Made by a program: the position numbers and the translations under genes. This document shows, one piece after another, positions 54,940 through 64,000 of a DNA stretch of 64,000 nucleotides. The stretch lies in NCBI RefSeq assembly GCF_014287435.1, contig NZ_JACOPG010000001.1, positions 1 to 64,000 on the forward strand, in the 5' to 3' direction. The notes beneath the pieces are model-generated. The model made no database searches, was not told the origin of the DNA, and was given only the letters and a program-made list of their open reading frames with translations. This DNA is from Roseburia lenta (lineage in GTDB: Bacteria; Bacillota; Clostridia; Lachnospirales; Lachnospiraceae). Each line of letters opens with the position of its first letter. The stretch's first letter is position 1.

Positions 54940-55932
54940 ATGAAAGTTGGTGTCATCGGCGCAGGAAGTTGGGGATGTGCGCTGGCAATTTTATTACAGA
55001 ATAACGGATGTCAGGTGAGTCTGTGGGGACATAGAAGGGAACAGATCGAAAAGATGCAGGCAAGCGGGGAGTGTGACAAACTGCCGGGAGTCATGCTTCC
55101 AAAGGAAATGAGCCTGACCTGGGATCTTTCTTCCTGTCTTTTGGGCAAGGATCTTCTGGTCTTAGCGGTTCCTTCTACGGCAACCAGAGAGACCGCAGAA
55201 AAGATCAAGCCTTATGTGGAAAAGAACCAGATCCTTTGCAGTGTTTCCAAGGGAATCGAGGAAGATAGCCTTTTGACCCAATGCGGTATTTTAGAAGATG
55301 TCTTGGGGAAGGATGCTAAGGTGGGCGTTCTAAGCGGTCCGTCTCATGCAGAAGAAGTCGTAAAAGGTCTGCCGACCGTTGTGGTTGCCGGTTCACGCGA
55401 TATAGCCGTGGCAGAATTTTTACAGAATGCCTTTATGAATGAAAATTTCCGTGTCTATACCAGCACGGATGTGACCGGGATTGAGATCGGTGCCTCTTTA
55501 AAGAATGTCATCGCACTGGCTGCCGGTATGTCGGATGGTCTGGGCTATGGGGACAATACCAAGGCGGCACTGATCACACGCGGCATCAAGGAAATATCTT
55601 CCTTGGCACTTGCCATGGGAGGACTTCCGCAGACCCTCAGTGGTCTTGCAGGCACAGGGGATCTGATCGTGACCTGTTCCAGCCGTCACAGCAGAAACCG
55701 TAAGGCAGGTATGCTGATCGGTCAGGGCTTGCGTCCAAAGGATGCCATGGATCAGGTGCATATGGTCGTAGAAGGTGTTTATTCAGCCAAGGCGGCACTG
55801 GCGCTGGGAAAAAAATACCAGGTCAGTCTGCCCATCATAGAACAGGTCAATGAGGTCTTGTTTCATGACGTAGATCCCCGCCTTGCCGTGCGCAGTCTCA
55901 TGGAACGTGACAAAAAATCAGAGATTGCTTAA
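54940..55932 (+). CDS. gpsA: glycerol-3-phosphate dehydrogenase (NAD(P)+)
   Basis: Makes sn-glycerol-3-phosphate from dihydroxyacetone phosphate for phospholipids. 330 residues: Rossmann motif GAGSWGCALA at the N-terminus, SKGIE, LSGPSHAEEV, the catalytic KNVIALAAGM lysine and TGLGDL-like GTGDLIVTCSSRHSRNR. Start at 54940 is 7 bases after AAAGGAG; the frame is open upstream through the terminator, but that part is not conserved. Confidence 0.97.
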   Translation: MKVGVIGAGSWGCALAILLQNNGCQVSLWGHRREQIEKMQASGECDKLPGVMLPKEMSLTWDLSSCLLGKDLLVLAVPSTATRETAEKIKPYVEKNQILCSVSKGIEEDSLLTQCGILEDVLGKDAKVGVLSGPSHAEEVVKGLPTVVVAGSRDIAVAEFLQNAFMNENFRVYTSTDVTGIEIGASLKNVIALAAGMSDGLGYGDNTKAALITRGIKEISSLALAMGGLPQTLSGLAGTGDLIVTCSSRHSRNRKAGMLIGQGLRPKDAMDQVHMVVEGVYSAKAALALGKKYQVSLPIIEQVNEVLFHDVDPRLAVRSLMERDKKSEIA

Positions 55933-55939
55933 AAATCTA

Positions 55940-55968
55940 TTGACTGCCATTTCCTATGATGCTAGAAT
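55940..55968 (+). promoter_or_regulatory. promoter of the nrdDG operon
   Basis: TTGACT (55940-55945), 17 bases, TAGAAT (55963-55968). Transcription would begin near 55975, just before a cluster of inverted repeats. Confidence 0.65.
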
Positions 55969-55979
55969 GTAGAAACGGA

Positions 55980-56024
55980 GCACAAGATATAGTATGTTGC
56001 AGGATGTGCTATATCGACATATAG
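55980..56024 (+). promoter_or_regulatory. overlapping inverted repeats in the nrdD leader, candidate operator or RNA switch
   Basis: Three pairings compete: GCACA (55980-55984)/TGTGC (56005-56009), GATATAG (55986-55992)/CTATATC (56009-56015) and CTATAT (56009-56014)/ATATAG (56019-56024). The segment 55982-55997 agrees with the NrdR-box consensus at 12 of 16 positions by eye. Repression by NrdR is plausible but unproved. Confidence 0.4.
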
Positions 56025-56045
56025 ATAAGAAAGGGAGCGTAAGCG

Positions 56046-58166
56046 TTGATAAAAGTAGTAAAAAAAGACGGAACATTAGAGGATTTTAACGTACAAAAAG
56101 TCGTGGATGCAGTCAACAAATCTGCATGCAGGGTATTGATCAATTTTACAGAAGAAGAAGAAAAGTTTATTTGCCAGTTTGTAGAAGAAAAAGTATTTGC
56201 TCTCGGTATCGACCGCATCGAGATCGCACAGATGCATAACATTGTAGAGGGCGCACTGGAAAGAGTCAATCCGGTGGTAGCCAAGAGTTATAGGGATTAC
56301 CGTAATTATAAGCAGGACTTTGTGCAGATGTTAGACGATGTCTATACCAAGAGCCAGTCCATTATGTATATCGGTGACAAGGAAAATGCCAATACGGACT
56401 CTGCTTTGGTATCTACCAAGCGAAGCCTGATCTTTAACGAGTTCAACCGTGAATTATACAAGAAATTCTTCCTGACGACAGAGGAGATCCAAGCCATTCG
56501 TGACGGCTATATCTATATCCATGATATGTCAGCCAGACGTGATACCATGAACTGCTGCCTTTTTGATGTCAAAGCAGTCTTGGAGGGCGGATTTGAGATG
56601 GGAAATATCTGGTACAATGAGCCGAAATCCCTGGATGTTGCCTTTGACGTGATCGGAGATATCGTGCTGAGTGCTGCCAGCCAGCAGTATGGCGGCTTTA
56701 CGGTGCCAAGCGCAGATCTGATCCTGGATAAATACGCAGAGATCTCTTTTGCCAAGTATGTGGAAAAATATACAGGTCTTGGACTTTCCCAAGAAAAGGC
56801 AGAAGCAACCGCTATGGCAGATGTAGAACGTGACTTTGAACAGGGCTTCCAGGGCTGGGAGTACAAGTTCAATACCGTTGCCAGCAGCCGTGGAGATTAT
56901 CCGTTTATCACGGTGACCGCCGGAACCGGAACGACTCGTTTTGCCAAGATGGCGACCATCTGCATGCTCCGTGTCCGCATGAACGGACAGGGCAAAAAGG
57001 GACATAAGAAACCGGTACTTTTCCCGAAGATCGTATTTTTATATGATGAGAATTTACACGGACCGGGCAAGGAATTGGAAGATGTCTTTGAAGCAGGCAT
57101 CGAATGTTCCAGAAAGACCATGTATCCGGATTGGCTGAGCCTGACCGGTAAGGGCTATATCGCCAGCATGTATAAGCAATACGGAGAGATCATCAGTCCG
57201 ATGGGCTGTCGTGCCTTCCTTTCTCCTTGGTATGAAAGAGGCGGTATGTATCCGGCAGACGATCAGGATCGTCCGGTCTTTGTCGGCAGATTTAATATCG
57301 GAGCCGTCAGCCTGCATCTGCCAATGATCTTGGCAAAGGCAAGACAGGAGAGCCGCGACTTTTACGAAGTGTTGGATTACTATCTGGAACTTATCCGTAA
57401 ACTCCATATCCGTACCTATGCTTATCTTGGTGAGATGCGTGCATCCACCAATCCACTGGCATATTGTGAAGGCGGATTTTATGGCGGACATCTGAAATAC
57501 AATGACAAGATCAAACCAATCTTAAAGACAGCTACAGCTTCTTTCGGCATTACTGCATTCAACGAATTGCAGGAACTCTACAATGGCAAGTCCCTGGTAG
57601 AGGACGGACAGTTTGCGGTAGAGGTCTTGGAGCACATCAATGACAAGATCAATGAGTTTAAAAAAGAAGACGGCAATCTTTATGCGATCTACGGTACACC
57701 GGCAGAAAACCTCTGCGGTTTACAGGTAAAGCAGTTCCGCAAGAAATACGGTATCGTTGAAAATGTATCTGACCGTGAATATGTCAGCAACAGTTTTCAT
57801 TGTCATGTCACAGAAGATATCACACCGATCCAGAAGCAGGATCTGGAATATCGTTTCTGGGAACTTTCCAATGGTGGCAAGATCCAGTATGTAAAATACC
57901 CGATCGGCTACAACAAAGAGGCAGTCAAGACCTTGGTACGCCGTGCTATGGAAATGGGATTTTACGAGGGCGTCAACCTTTCCCTTTCCTATTGTGATGA
58001 TTGTGGTCATGAGGAATTGGATATGGATGTGTGTCCGGTCTGCGGCAGCAAGAATCTGACCAAGATCGAGCGTATGAATGGATATCTTTCTTACTCCAGA
58101 GTCAAGGGAGATACCAGATTGAATGATGCCAAGATGGCAGAAATAGCAGAAAGAAAGAGTATGTAG
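56046..58166 (+). CDS. nrdD: anaerobic ribonucleoside-triphosphate reductase NrdD
   Basis: Glycyl-radical enzyme making dNTPs without oxygen. 706 residues, TTG start after AAAGGGAG. N-terminal ATP-cone (about 1-90) for allosteric control, the barrel with MNCCLFD and the substrate-site cysteines, a C-terminal zinc site (CDDCG and CPVCG) and the radical glycine G679 in RMNGYLSYSR. The activase NrdG follows at 14 bases. Confidence 0.97.
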   Translation: MIKVVKKDGTLEDFNVQKVVDAVNKSACRVLINFTEEEEKFICQFVEEKVFALGIDRIEIAQMHNIVEGALERVNPVVAKSYRDYRNYKQDFVQMLDDVYTKSQSIMYIGDKENANTDSALVSTKRSLIFNEFNRELYKKFFLTTEEIQAIRDGYIYIHDMSARRDTMNCCLFDVKAVLEGGFEMGNIWYNEPKSLDVAFDVIGDIVLSAASQQYGGFTVPSADLILDKYAEISFAKYVEKYTGLGLSQEKAEATAMADVERDFEQGFQGWEYKFNTVASSRGDYPFITVTAGTGTTRFAKMATICMLRVRMNGQGKKGHKKPVLFPKIVFLYDENLHGPGKELEDVFEAGIECSRKTMYPDWLSLTGKGYIASMYKQYGEIISPMGCRAFLSPWYERGGMYPADDQDRPVFVGRFNIGAVSLHLPMILAKARQESRDFYEVLDYYLELIRKLHIRTYAYLGEMRASTNPLAYCEGGFYGGHLKYNDKIKPILKTATASFGITAFNELQELYNGKSLVEDGQFAVEVLEHINDKINEFKKEDGNLYAIYGTPAENLCGLQVKQFRKKYGIVENVSDREYVSNSFHCHVTEDITPIQKQDLEYRFWELSNGGKIQYVKYPIGYNKEAVKTLVRRAMEMGFYEGVNLSLSYCDDCGHEELDMDVCPVCGSKNLTKIERMNGYLSYSRVKGDTRLNDAKMAEIAERKSM

Positions 58167-58180
58167 TATAGGTGGAATAA

Positions 58181-58672
58181 ATGCGTTATCATAATATAAC
58201 AAAAGACGATATGCTAAACGGCGACGGTCTGCGTGTGGTCTTATGGGTTGCCGGCTGCGATCATTGCTGCAAGGATTGCCAGAACCCGGTCACATGGGAT
58301 CCCAATGGCGGTCTGGAGTTTGATGCAGAGGCAAAGGCAGAGTTATTTGAGGCACTGGATCATGATTATATTTCCGGTATCACTTTTAGCGGTGGAGATC
58401 CTCTTTTTTATGGCAACCGGGAAGATGTGACCCTGCTTGCCAAAGAGGTAAAGGATCGTTTTCCGGAAAAAACCATATGGCTTTATACCGGCTTTACCTA
58501 CGAGACTATCCAGACGCTTCCTGTCATGGAATACGTGGATGTTTTGGTGGACGGAGAATTTGTCGTAGAAAAGAAAGATACCAGTCTTTACTGGCGCGGC
58601 AGCAGCAATCAGCGTGTGATCGATGTAGTTGCCACTAGAAAAACAAACGAAATCGTGTTACATTGTAAATAG
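58181..58672 (+). CDS. nrdG: anaerobic ribonucleotide reductase activating protein NrdG
   Basis: Radical-SAM activase that generates the glycyl radical on NrdD. 163 residues with the cluster motif C-x3-C-x2-C in GCDHCCKDCQNP and the SAM-binding FSGGDPL. Length normal. Confidence 0.97.
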   Translation: MRYHNITKDDMLNGDGLRVVLWVAGCDHCCKDCQNPVTWDPNGGLEFDAEAKAELFEALDHDYISGITFSGGDPLFYGNREDVTLLAKEVKDRFPEKTIWLYTGFTYETIQTLPVMEYVDVLVDGEFVVEKKDTSLYWRGSSNQRVIDVVATRKTNEIVLHCK

Positions 58673-58697
58673 CAATTCTTTTTTAGGAGTAGATGGA

Positions 58698-59135
58698 ATG
58701 AAAATAGCATGGAAAAAACTGACATCTTCCGCAAAAATGCCGGAGAGAGGAAGTGCTTGGGCAGCGGGCTATGATCTGTTTGCAGATATTGCAGAGGAGA
58801 CAAGGCTTGCACCGCACGAAACCAAAATGATCGGCACAGGTGTCGCACTGGCAGTGCCGGAAGGATATTTTGGCGGTGTTTTTGCCAGAAGCGGACTTTC
58901 TGCCAAGGAGGGACTTCGTCCTGCCAACTGTACCGGCGTGGTCGATGCAGACTATCGTGGTGAGGTCAAGGTGGCACTACATAACGACAGCGAGGAGGAG
59001 CGCGTCGTAGCGCCGGGACAAAAGATCGCACAACTGGTCATCATGCCATTTCTTTCCGTAGAATTTGAAGAGGTTGCAGACTTAGACGAGACAGAACGGG
59101 GCCAAGGTGGATTTGGATCTACCGGTAAAATGTAG
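58698..59135 (+). CDS. dut: dUTP diphosphatase
   Basis: Hydrolyses dUTP to dUMP, keeping uracil out of DNA and supplying thymidylate synthesis. 145 residues with the trimeric dUTPase motifs: AGYDLFAD, ARSGLSAKEG, GVVDADYRGEV, GQKIAQLVI and the C-terminal RGQGGFGSTG arm. Start at 58698 follows AGGAG by 8 bases. Confidence 0.96.
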   Translation: MKIAWKKLTSSAKMPERGSAWAAGYDLFADIAEETRLAPHETKMIGTGVALAVPEGYFGGVFARSGLSAKEGLRPANCTGVVDADYRGEVKVALHNDSEEERVVAPGQKIAQLVIMPFLSVEFEEVADLDETERGQGGFGSTGKM

Positions 59136-59147
59136 GAGGTATGCATT

Positions 59148-59813
59148 ATGGGAGAGGCAGTAAAGAGTATTCGGGATCGTATGGTCAAGTTTTATGCAAA
59201 GGATGACAATACCATTACGTTAAACGCGACACCGGGGCATTTTGCAACGAGTTCATCACACATCAACTTCTATATCGATGTGACGCGATTAAAGGTACGT
59301 GCCAATGAGGCGAGGGAAGCAGCAAGAAGCATCAAGAACAAGATGCTGCATCATGTGACGACAGTGGATACCATTGTCTGCATGGATGGTACGGAGGTAC
59401 TGGGCGCTTATCTGGCAGAGGAATTAGAAAAAGGACATTTCGCAAATAACAACAAACATGAGACTGTTTATATCGTGTCTCCGGAAGTCAACAGCATCAA
59501 CCAGTTGCTTTTCCGTGAAAATGTACGTCCGGCGATTGAGGGGAAAAATGTATTGCTTTTGCTGGCAACCATGACGACGGGCGAGACCGTGCGCAGGAGT
59601 CTGGAATGTATTGAGTATTACGGAGGTAATATCGTGGGTGTATCTTCCATCTTTGGTACCATGACCAAGGTTGGCAATACCGAGGTATTTCCACTCTTTA
59701 CCACGGATGATCTGCCGGGCTATCAGACCTATGCACCGCATGAATGTCCGTATTGCAAGAAAGGCATACCGATCGAGGCCATGGTCAATGGCTTCGGCTA
59801 TTCAAAGTTATAA
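59148..59813 (+). CDS. orotate phosphoribosyltransferase-like protein
   Basis: 221 residues of the PRTase fold, related to PyrE-like proteins. The PRPP-binding loop, normally with two acidic residues before TTG, reads LLLLATMTTGETV, so the acidic pair is lost. A CPYC motif near the C-terminus could bind metal. It keeps the fold but may not be an ordinary OPRT; the substrate and even the activity are uncertain. Context (dut, nrdDG) is nucleotide metabolism. Confidence 0.75.
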   Translation: MGEAVKSIRDRMVKFYAKDDNTITLNATPGHFATSSSHINFYIDVTRLKVRANEAREAARSIKNKMLHHVTTVDTIVCMDGTEVLGAYLAEELEKGHFANNNKHETVYIVSPEVNSINQLLFRENVRPAIEGKNVLLLLATMTTGETVRRSLECIEYYGGNIVGVSSIFGTMTKVGNTEVFPLFTTDDLPGYQTYAPHECPYCKKGIPIEAMVNGFGYSKL

Positions 59814-59824
59814 TAAGAGCAAAA

Positions 59825-59858
59825 GGATGCGCCAAGCATTGCTTCGGCGCATTTCTTT
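59825..59858 (+). terminator. terminator before the topoisomerase genes
   Basis: ATGCGCC (59827-59833) pairs with GGCGCAT (59846-59852), followed by TTCTTT. Confidence 0.75.
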
Positions 59859-59884
59859 AGGCAATTTTTTAGTGAGGTTAGGAA

Positions 59885-61807
59885 ATGGCGAAAAAGAACG
59901 TTTACGACGAGAGCAGTATTGCCGTATTAGAGGGACTTGAGGCAGTGCGCAAAAGACCGGGTATGTATATCGGAAGTGTATCCCGCAAGGGGCTGAACCA
60001 TCTGGTGTATGAGATCGTGGACAACTCGGTAGATGAGCATTTGGCAGGAGCCTGTGATACGATCCGGGTGACACTGGAAGCCGATGGTTCTTGTACCGTA
60101 GAAGATAATGGACGAGGTATTCCGGTTGGTTTACATGCGACCGGTGCCTCTGCCGCGCGCGTGGTATTTACCACATTACATGCAGGTGGAAAATTTGATG
60201 ACAGTGTCTATAAGACCAGTGGTGGCTTACACGGTGTAGGTTCTTCCGTGGTCAATGCCCTGTCTACCTATATGGATGTGGAGATCTCCCGCGATGGCTT
60301 TATCCATCACGACAGATATGAGCAGGGACATCCGGTGATCGCACTGGAAAATGGTCTGCTGCCGACCATCGGCAAGACTAAGAAGACCGGGACAAAGATC
60401 AATTTCCTGCCGGATCCCCAAATTTTTGAAAAGACCAATTTCAAAGAGGACGAGATCAAGAGCCGTATGCATGAGACGGCCTATCTGAATCCCAAACTGA
60501 CCATCATTTATGAGGACAGAAGAAAAGAAGAAGTCGAGCATATCGAGTATCACGAACCGGACGGCATTATCGGCTTTGTCAAGGACATCAATAAAAATGC
60601 AGAAAAACTCCATGATGTCGTTTATTTTAGCGGAGAGTCTGATGGAATCAGCGTGGAGATCGCTTTTCAGTATTGCAACGAATTCCATGAAAATATTCTG
60701 GGATTTTGTAACAATATCTACAATGCAGAGGGGGGTACCCATATTACCGGATTTAAGACGGTCTTTACGACAGTCATCAATAATTACGCAAGGGAACTTG
60801 GCATTTTAAAGGATAAAGATGCCAATTTTAACGGGGCTGATGTCAGAAACGGTATGACGGCAGTTGTATCCATCAAGCACCCGGCACCGCGTTTTGAGGG
60901 ACAGACCAAGACCAAACTGGATAACCAGGACGCTGCCAAGGCAACCGCTAAAGTGACCGGGGACGAGATCCAGTTGTATTTTGACCGAAATCTTGACACT
61001 TTAAAGACCGTGATCTCCTGTGCGGAAAAAGCAGCCAAGATCCGTAAGACAGAAGAACGTGCCAAGACCAATCTTCTGACCAAGCAGAAGTTTTCTTTTG
61101 ACAGCAACGGAAAACTTGCCAACTGCGAGAGCAGGGATGCTTCCAAGTGCGAGATCTTTATCGTGGAGGGAGATTCTGCGGGCGGTTCTGCCAAGATGGC
61201 GAGAAACCGTATGTATCAGGCAATCATGCCGATCCGTGGAAAGATCCTGAACGTGGAAAAGGCAAGCATCGATAAGGTACTTGCCAATGCCGAGATCAAG
61301 ACTATGATCAATGCTTTCGGTTGTGGTTTTTCCGAGGGCTACGGCAACGATTTTGATATTACCAAACTGCGTTACGACAAGATCATCATCATGGCGGATG
61401 CCGATGTGGACGGTGCCCACATTTCTACCTTGCTTTTGACCTTGTTCTATCGCTTTATGCCGGAACTCATTTATGAGGGACATGTCTATATTGCTATGCC
61501 GCCTCTTTATAAGGCAATCCCATCCAAGGGAAAGGAAGAATATCTCTATGATGATGCCGCCTTGGAAAAATACAGAAAGACCCATACGGGTAATTTTACC
61601 CTGCAAAGATATAAGGGACTGGGTGAGATGGATGCGGAACAGTTGTGGGAGACGACTTTGGATCCGGAACGCAGGATCTTGAAGAAGGTAGAGATCGAGG
61701 ATGGACGTATGGCATCCGATGTGACCGAAATGTTGATGGGAAATGATGTGCCACCGCGCCGTGCCTTTATCTACGAACACGCGAGAGATGCGCAGCTTGA
61801 CGTATAG
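59885..61807 (+). CDS. type IIA DNA topoisomerase subunit B (GyrB/ParE)
   Basis: ATPase and TOPRIM subunit that changes DNA supercoiling or unlinks chromosomes. 640 residues: GHKL ATPase (EIVDNSVDEHLAG, VEDNGRGIP, SGGLHGVGSSVVNAL), transducer domain with a QTK loop (EGQTKTKL), TOPRIM (VEGDSAGGSAK, DADVDGAH) and the C-terminal QRYKGLGEM. It is paired with the A subunit 34 bases downstream. Gyrase versus topoisomerase IV cannot be settled from this subunit. Confidence 0.93.
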   Translation: MAKKNVYDESSIAVLEGLEAVRKRPGMYIGSVSRKGLNHLVYEIVDNSVDEHLAGACDTIRVTLEADGSCTVEDNGRGIPVGLHATGASAARVVFTTLHAGGKFDDSVYKTSGGLHGVGSSVVNALSTYMDVEISRDGFIHHDRYEQGHPVIALENGLLPTIGKTKKTGTKINFLPDPQIFEKTNFKEDEIKSRMHETAYLNPKLTIIYEDRRKEEVEHIEYHEPDGIIGFVKDINKNAEKLHDVVYFSGESDGISVEIAFQYCNEFHENILGFCNNIYNAEGGTHITGFKTVFTTVINNYARELGILKDKDANFNGADVRNGMTAVVSIKHPAPRFEGQTKTKLDNQDAAKATAKVTGDEIQLYFDRNLDTLKTVISCAEKAAKIRKTEERAKTNLLTKQKFSFDSNGKLANCESRDASKCEIFIVEGDSAGGSAKMARNRMYQAIMPIRGKILNVEKASIDKVLANAEIKTMINAFGCGFSEGYGNDFDITKLRYDKIIIMADADVDGAHISTLLLTLFYRFMPELIYEGHVYIAMPPLYKAIPSKGKEEYLYDDAALEKYRKTHTGNFTLQRYKGLGEMDAEQLWETTLDPERRILKKVEIEDGRMASDVTEMLMGNDVPPRRAFIYEHARDAQLDV

Positions 61808-61841
61808 ACGTTTGAAATAGTAAGTAGGAGAGAAAGAACAG

Positions 61842-64000
61842 ATGGCAGTAGAGGAAAAATTGATTCGCATGGAATATTCGGAGATCATGGAGAAATCCTA
61901 TATCGATTATGCCATGAGCGTTATTATTGCAAGAGCCTTACCGGATGTCCGCGATGGATTAAAGCCGGTGCAGAGACGTACGCTTTATGATATGCACGAA
62001 CTGGGGATCCGTTACGATAAGCCTTTCCGTAAGTCAGCCAGAATCGTCGGAGATACCATGGGTAAGTATCATCCACATGGTGATTCTTCCATTTATGACG
62101 CCCTGGTCGTTATGTCACAGGACTTTAAAAAGGGACTTCCTTTGGTGGAAGGGCATGGTAACTTTGGCTCGATCGAGGGTGACGGTGCAGCGGCAATGCG
62201 TTATACCGAGGCACGTCTGCACAAGGTGACCCAGGAGTGTTATCTGGCGGATCTGGATAAGGATGTCGTTGATTTTATTCCAAACTTTGACGAGACGGAA
62301 AAAGAGCCGGAAGTCCTTCCGGTCAAGGTGCCAAACCTTCTCATCAACGGTGCGGAAGGTATCGCCGTTGGTATGGCGACCAGTATTCCGCCACATAATT
62401 TTGGGGAAGTGGTCGACGGTGTCATTGCCTATATGAAAGACCCGGATATCAATACCCAGCAGATGATGGAATACATCAAGGGACCGGATTTTCCGACCGG
62501 CGGTATCGTGGTCAACAAGGATGATCTGCATGCCATTTATGCGACCGGTGTCGGTAAGATCAAGGTGCGTGGCAAGGTGGAGATCGAAAAGGTCAAGGGC
62601 GGCAAGGAACGTCTGATCATCACGGAGATCCCATATACCATGATCGGTGCCAATATCGGAAAGTTCTTAAATGACGTATATGGTCTGGTCGAGTCGAAAA
62701 AGACGACAGATATCGTTGATATTTCCAACCAGTCTTCCAAAGAAGGCATCCGTATCGTCATTGATCTGAAAAAGGGAGCCGATGCCGAAAATCTCTGCAA
62801 TCTGCTCTACAAAAAGACAAGATTGGAAGATACCTTTGGCGTGAATATGCTTGCCGTTGCAGACGGCAGACCGGAGACCATGGGCATTGTCCCGATCATC
62901 CGCCATCATGTCAACTTCCAGTATGAATTGGCTACCAGAAAATATACGACCCTGCTTGCCAAGGAACGCCAGAAAAAGGAGATTCAGGAAGGTTTGATCA
63001 AGGCATGCGATGTCATTGATCTGATCATTGAGATCCTGCGCGGCAGTAAGGATATGAAAATGGCAAAAGCATGTCTGGTTGAGGGGATTACCGAAGGCAT
63101 CCGCTTTAAGTCGGAAGTGTCAAAAAGAGACGCCGAAAAACTGCATTTTACAGAACGACAGGCAACTGCCATCTTGGAAATGCGTTTGTATAAACTGATC
63201 GGTCTGGAGATCCAGGCACTCATGAACGACTATGAAAAGACCATGAAAAATATTCAGGAATATTCTGATATCCTGGAAAACCGTGCTTCCATGGCAAAGG
63301 TCATCATGAAGGAATTAAAAGAGTTTAAGAAGGAATATGCCAAGGAGCGCCGCACGGTCATTGATAATGTGGCAGAAGTTGTGGTAGAAGAAAAGCCGAT
63401 CGAGGAAGTGGATGTTGCTGTCATGATCGATCGTTTTGCCTACGGCCGTGTTGTGGATATGCCTACCTTTGAACGCAACAAAGAGGCGGCTGAGGCAGAG
63501 AGCCGCCAGATCATCTTCTGTAAAAATACGGATAAACTGGCACTTTTTACCGATAAGGGACAGATGCATCTGATCAAGGTCTTAGACCTGCCGTTTGGCA
63601 AGTTCCGCGATAAGGGACAGCCGCTGGATAATGTAAGTAACTTTGATGCGAGCAAGGAAGAAAGCCTTTTGATCGCGTCCGTTGCTGCATTAAAAGATAA
63701 AAAACTGGTATTTGCGACCAAGACATCCATGTTAAAGGTAGTCGATGGCGGCGAGTTTGATGTGGCAAAGAGAACGACGGCTGCCACCAAGTTAGCCCCG
63801 GATGATGGTCTGCTTTTAGTCGGAGTCTTAGAAGACCAGGATAGCATTGTCATGCAAAGCGAGAAGGAAATGTTCCTGCGCATTGATACGGCGGCCATAC
63901 CGGAGAAAAAGAAGGGCGCGATTGGTGTCAGGGGCATGCGCTTAGCCGATAAGGATCTCTTGCAGGCTGTCTATCTCTTGCATACAGGTGATAGCAAGAC
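61842..64000 (+). CDS. type IIA DNA topoisomerase subunit A (GyrA/ParC), partial, cut at window end
   Basis: DNA-breaking subunit; about 719 codons are inside the window with no stop, so the gene continues. Start at 61842 follows TAGGAGAG. Active-site tyrosine Y121 (AMRYTEARL); the quinolone region keeps S82 and D86 ([13 protein letters not shown]). The beta-pinwheel domain starts near residue 520; its first blade ([17 protein letters not shown]) lacks the QRRGGKG GyrA box, favouring a topoisomerase IV-type enzyme, although [13 protein letters not shown] later is box-like. Confidence 0.92.
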   Translation, partial: MAVEEKLIRMEYSEIMEKSYIDYAMSVIIARALPDVRDGLKPVQRRTLYDMHELGIRYDKPFRKSARIVGDTMGKYHPHGDSSIYDALVVMSQDFKKGLPLVEGHGNFGSIEGDGAAAMRYTEARLHKVTQECYLADLDKDVVDFIPNFDETEKEPEVLPVKVPNLLINGAEGIAVGMATSIPPHNFGEVVDGVIAYMKDPDINTQQMMEYIKGPDFPTGGIVVNKDDLHAIYATGVGKIKVRGKVEIEKVKGGKERLIITEIPYTMIGANIGKFLNDVYGLVESKKTTDIVDISNQSSKEGIRIVIDLKKGADAENLCNLLYKKTRLEDTFGVNMLAVADGRPETMGIVPIIRHHVNFQYELATRKYTTLLAKERQKKEIQEGLIKACDVIDLIIEILRGSKDMKMAKACLVEGITEGIRFKSEVSKRDAEKLHFTERQATAILEMRLYKLIGLEIQALMNDYEKTMKNIQEYSDILENRASMAKVIMKELKEFKKEYAKERRTVIDNVAEVVVEEKPIEEVDVAVMIDRFAYGRVVDMPTFERNKEAAEAESRQIIFCKNTDKLALFTDKGQMHLIKVLDLPFGKFRDKGQPLDNVSNFDASKEESLLIASVAALKDKKLVFATKTSMLKVVDGGEFDVAKRTTAATKLAPDDGLLLVGVLEDQDSIVMQSEKEMFLRIDTAAIPEKKKGAIGVRGMRLADKDLLQAVYLLHTGDSK

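Noticed and set aside
61001..61888. 295-codon open frame on the - strand
   Set aside because: It is fully antisense to the conserved topoisomerase subunit B gene, has no recognisable domain and no ribosome-binding site; a shadow frame.
1..64000. Search for mobile elements, phage genes and CRISPR arrays
   Set aside because: No transposase, integrase, phage structural gene or regular repeat-spacer pattern is visible on either strand.

Overview
The window looks like chromosome from a low-to-mid GC anaerobic Firmicute of the class Clostridia, most likely Lachnospiraceae-like. Support: the Firmicutes core gene order plsX-acpP-rnc-smc-ftsY and ylxM-ffh-rpsP-khpA-rimM-trmD-rplS-rbgA-rnhB; an oxygen-independent ribonucleotide reductase (nrdDG); acetate kinase; a split (non-PurH) end to purine synthesis; strong purine-rich Shine-Dalgarno sites and frequent TTG/GTG starts. 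Almost every gene is on the + strand. I see no transposase, phage gene, CRISPR array or long repeat, and no gene-free stretch over 300 bases except the RNA-gene region at the left edge. The species call is inference.

Layout. 1-300: 3' end of a 23S rRNA, a terminator-like hairpin, tRNA-Trp and its terminator, with no 5S rRNA in between. 342-1780: a rhomboid-type protease and a two-gene unit of small unknown membrane proteins. 1921-7883: a LysR regulator followed by a complete five-gene nickel/peptide ABC importer. 7992-18907: a long chemosensory operon made of a PAS histidine kinase, a response regulator with a degenerate HD-GYP domain, cheR, cheB, cheY, cheA, cheW, a receptor without a sizeable ligand domain, an HPt protein that looks like the remnant of a kinase, and a membrane protein of unknown function. 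18993-24690: an OmpR-type two-component pair, a lipoprotein, cheV, and a large acidic single-pass membrane protein. 24708-27663: hisH, hisF, ung and a FliD-like protein. 27881-29804: PurO-type IMP cyclohydrolase and a stand-alone AICAR formyltransferase. 29857-31098 (- strand): tmcAL. 31309-35460: ackA, DUF177, rpmF, plsX, acpP, rnc. 35480-45346: smc, ftsY, ilvA, ylxM, ffh, rpsP, khpA, rimM, trmD, rplS. 45459-52884: two type I signal peptidases flanking rbgA, then rnhB, a FliK-like and an FlhB-C-like gene, yraN, pgeF and a DUF512 protein. 52901-55932: der, plsY, gpsA. 56046-59813: nrdD, nrdG, dut and a pyrE-like phosphoribosyltransferase. 59885-64000: the two subunits of a type IIA topoisomerase, the second cut by the window edge.

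How it fits together. Most of the right half is housekeeping: fatty-acid/phospholipid synthesis (PlsX, ACP, PlsY, GpsA), co-translational export (FtsY, Ffh, signal peptidases), ribosome and tRNA maturation, and dNTP supply and DNA topology. The left half is regulatory and adaptive. The least ordinary part is the chemosensory locus together with cheV and two unusual charged single-pass membrane proteins; its degenerate HD-GYP and kinase-remnant HPt proteins suggest a phosphorelay attached to the CheA/CheY pathway. No flagellar structural operon is visible, although FliD-, FliK- and FlhB-like proteins are.
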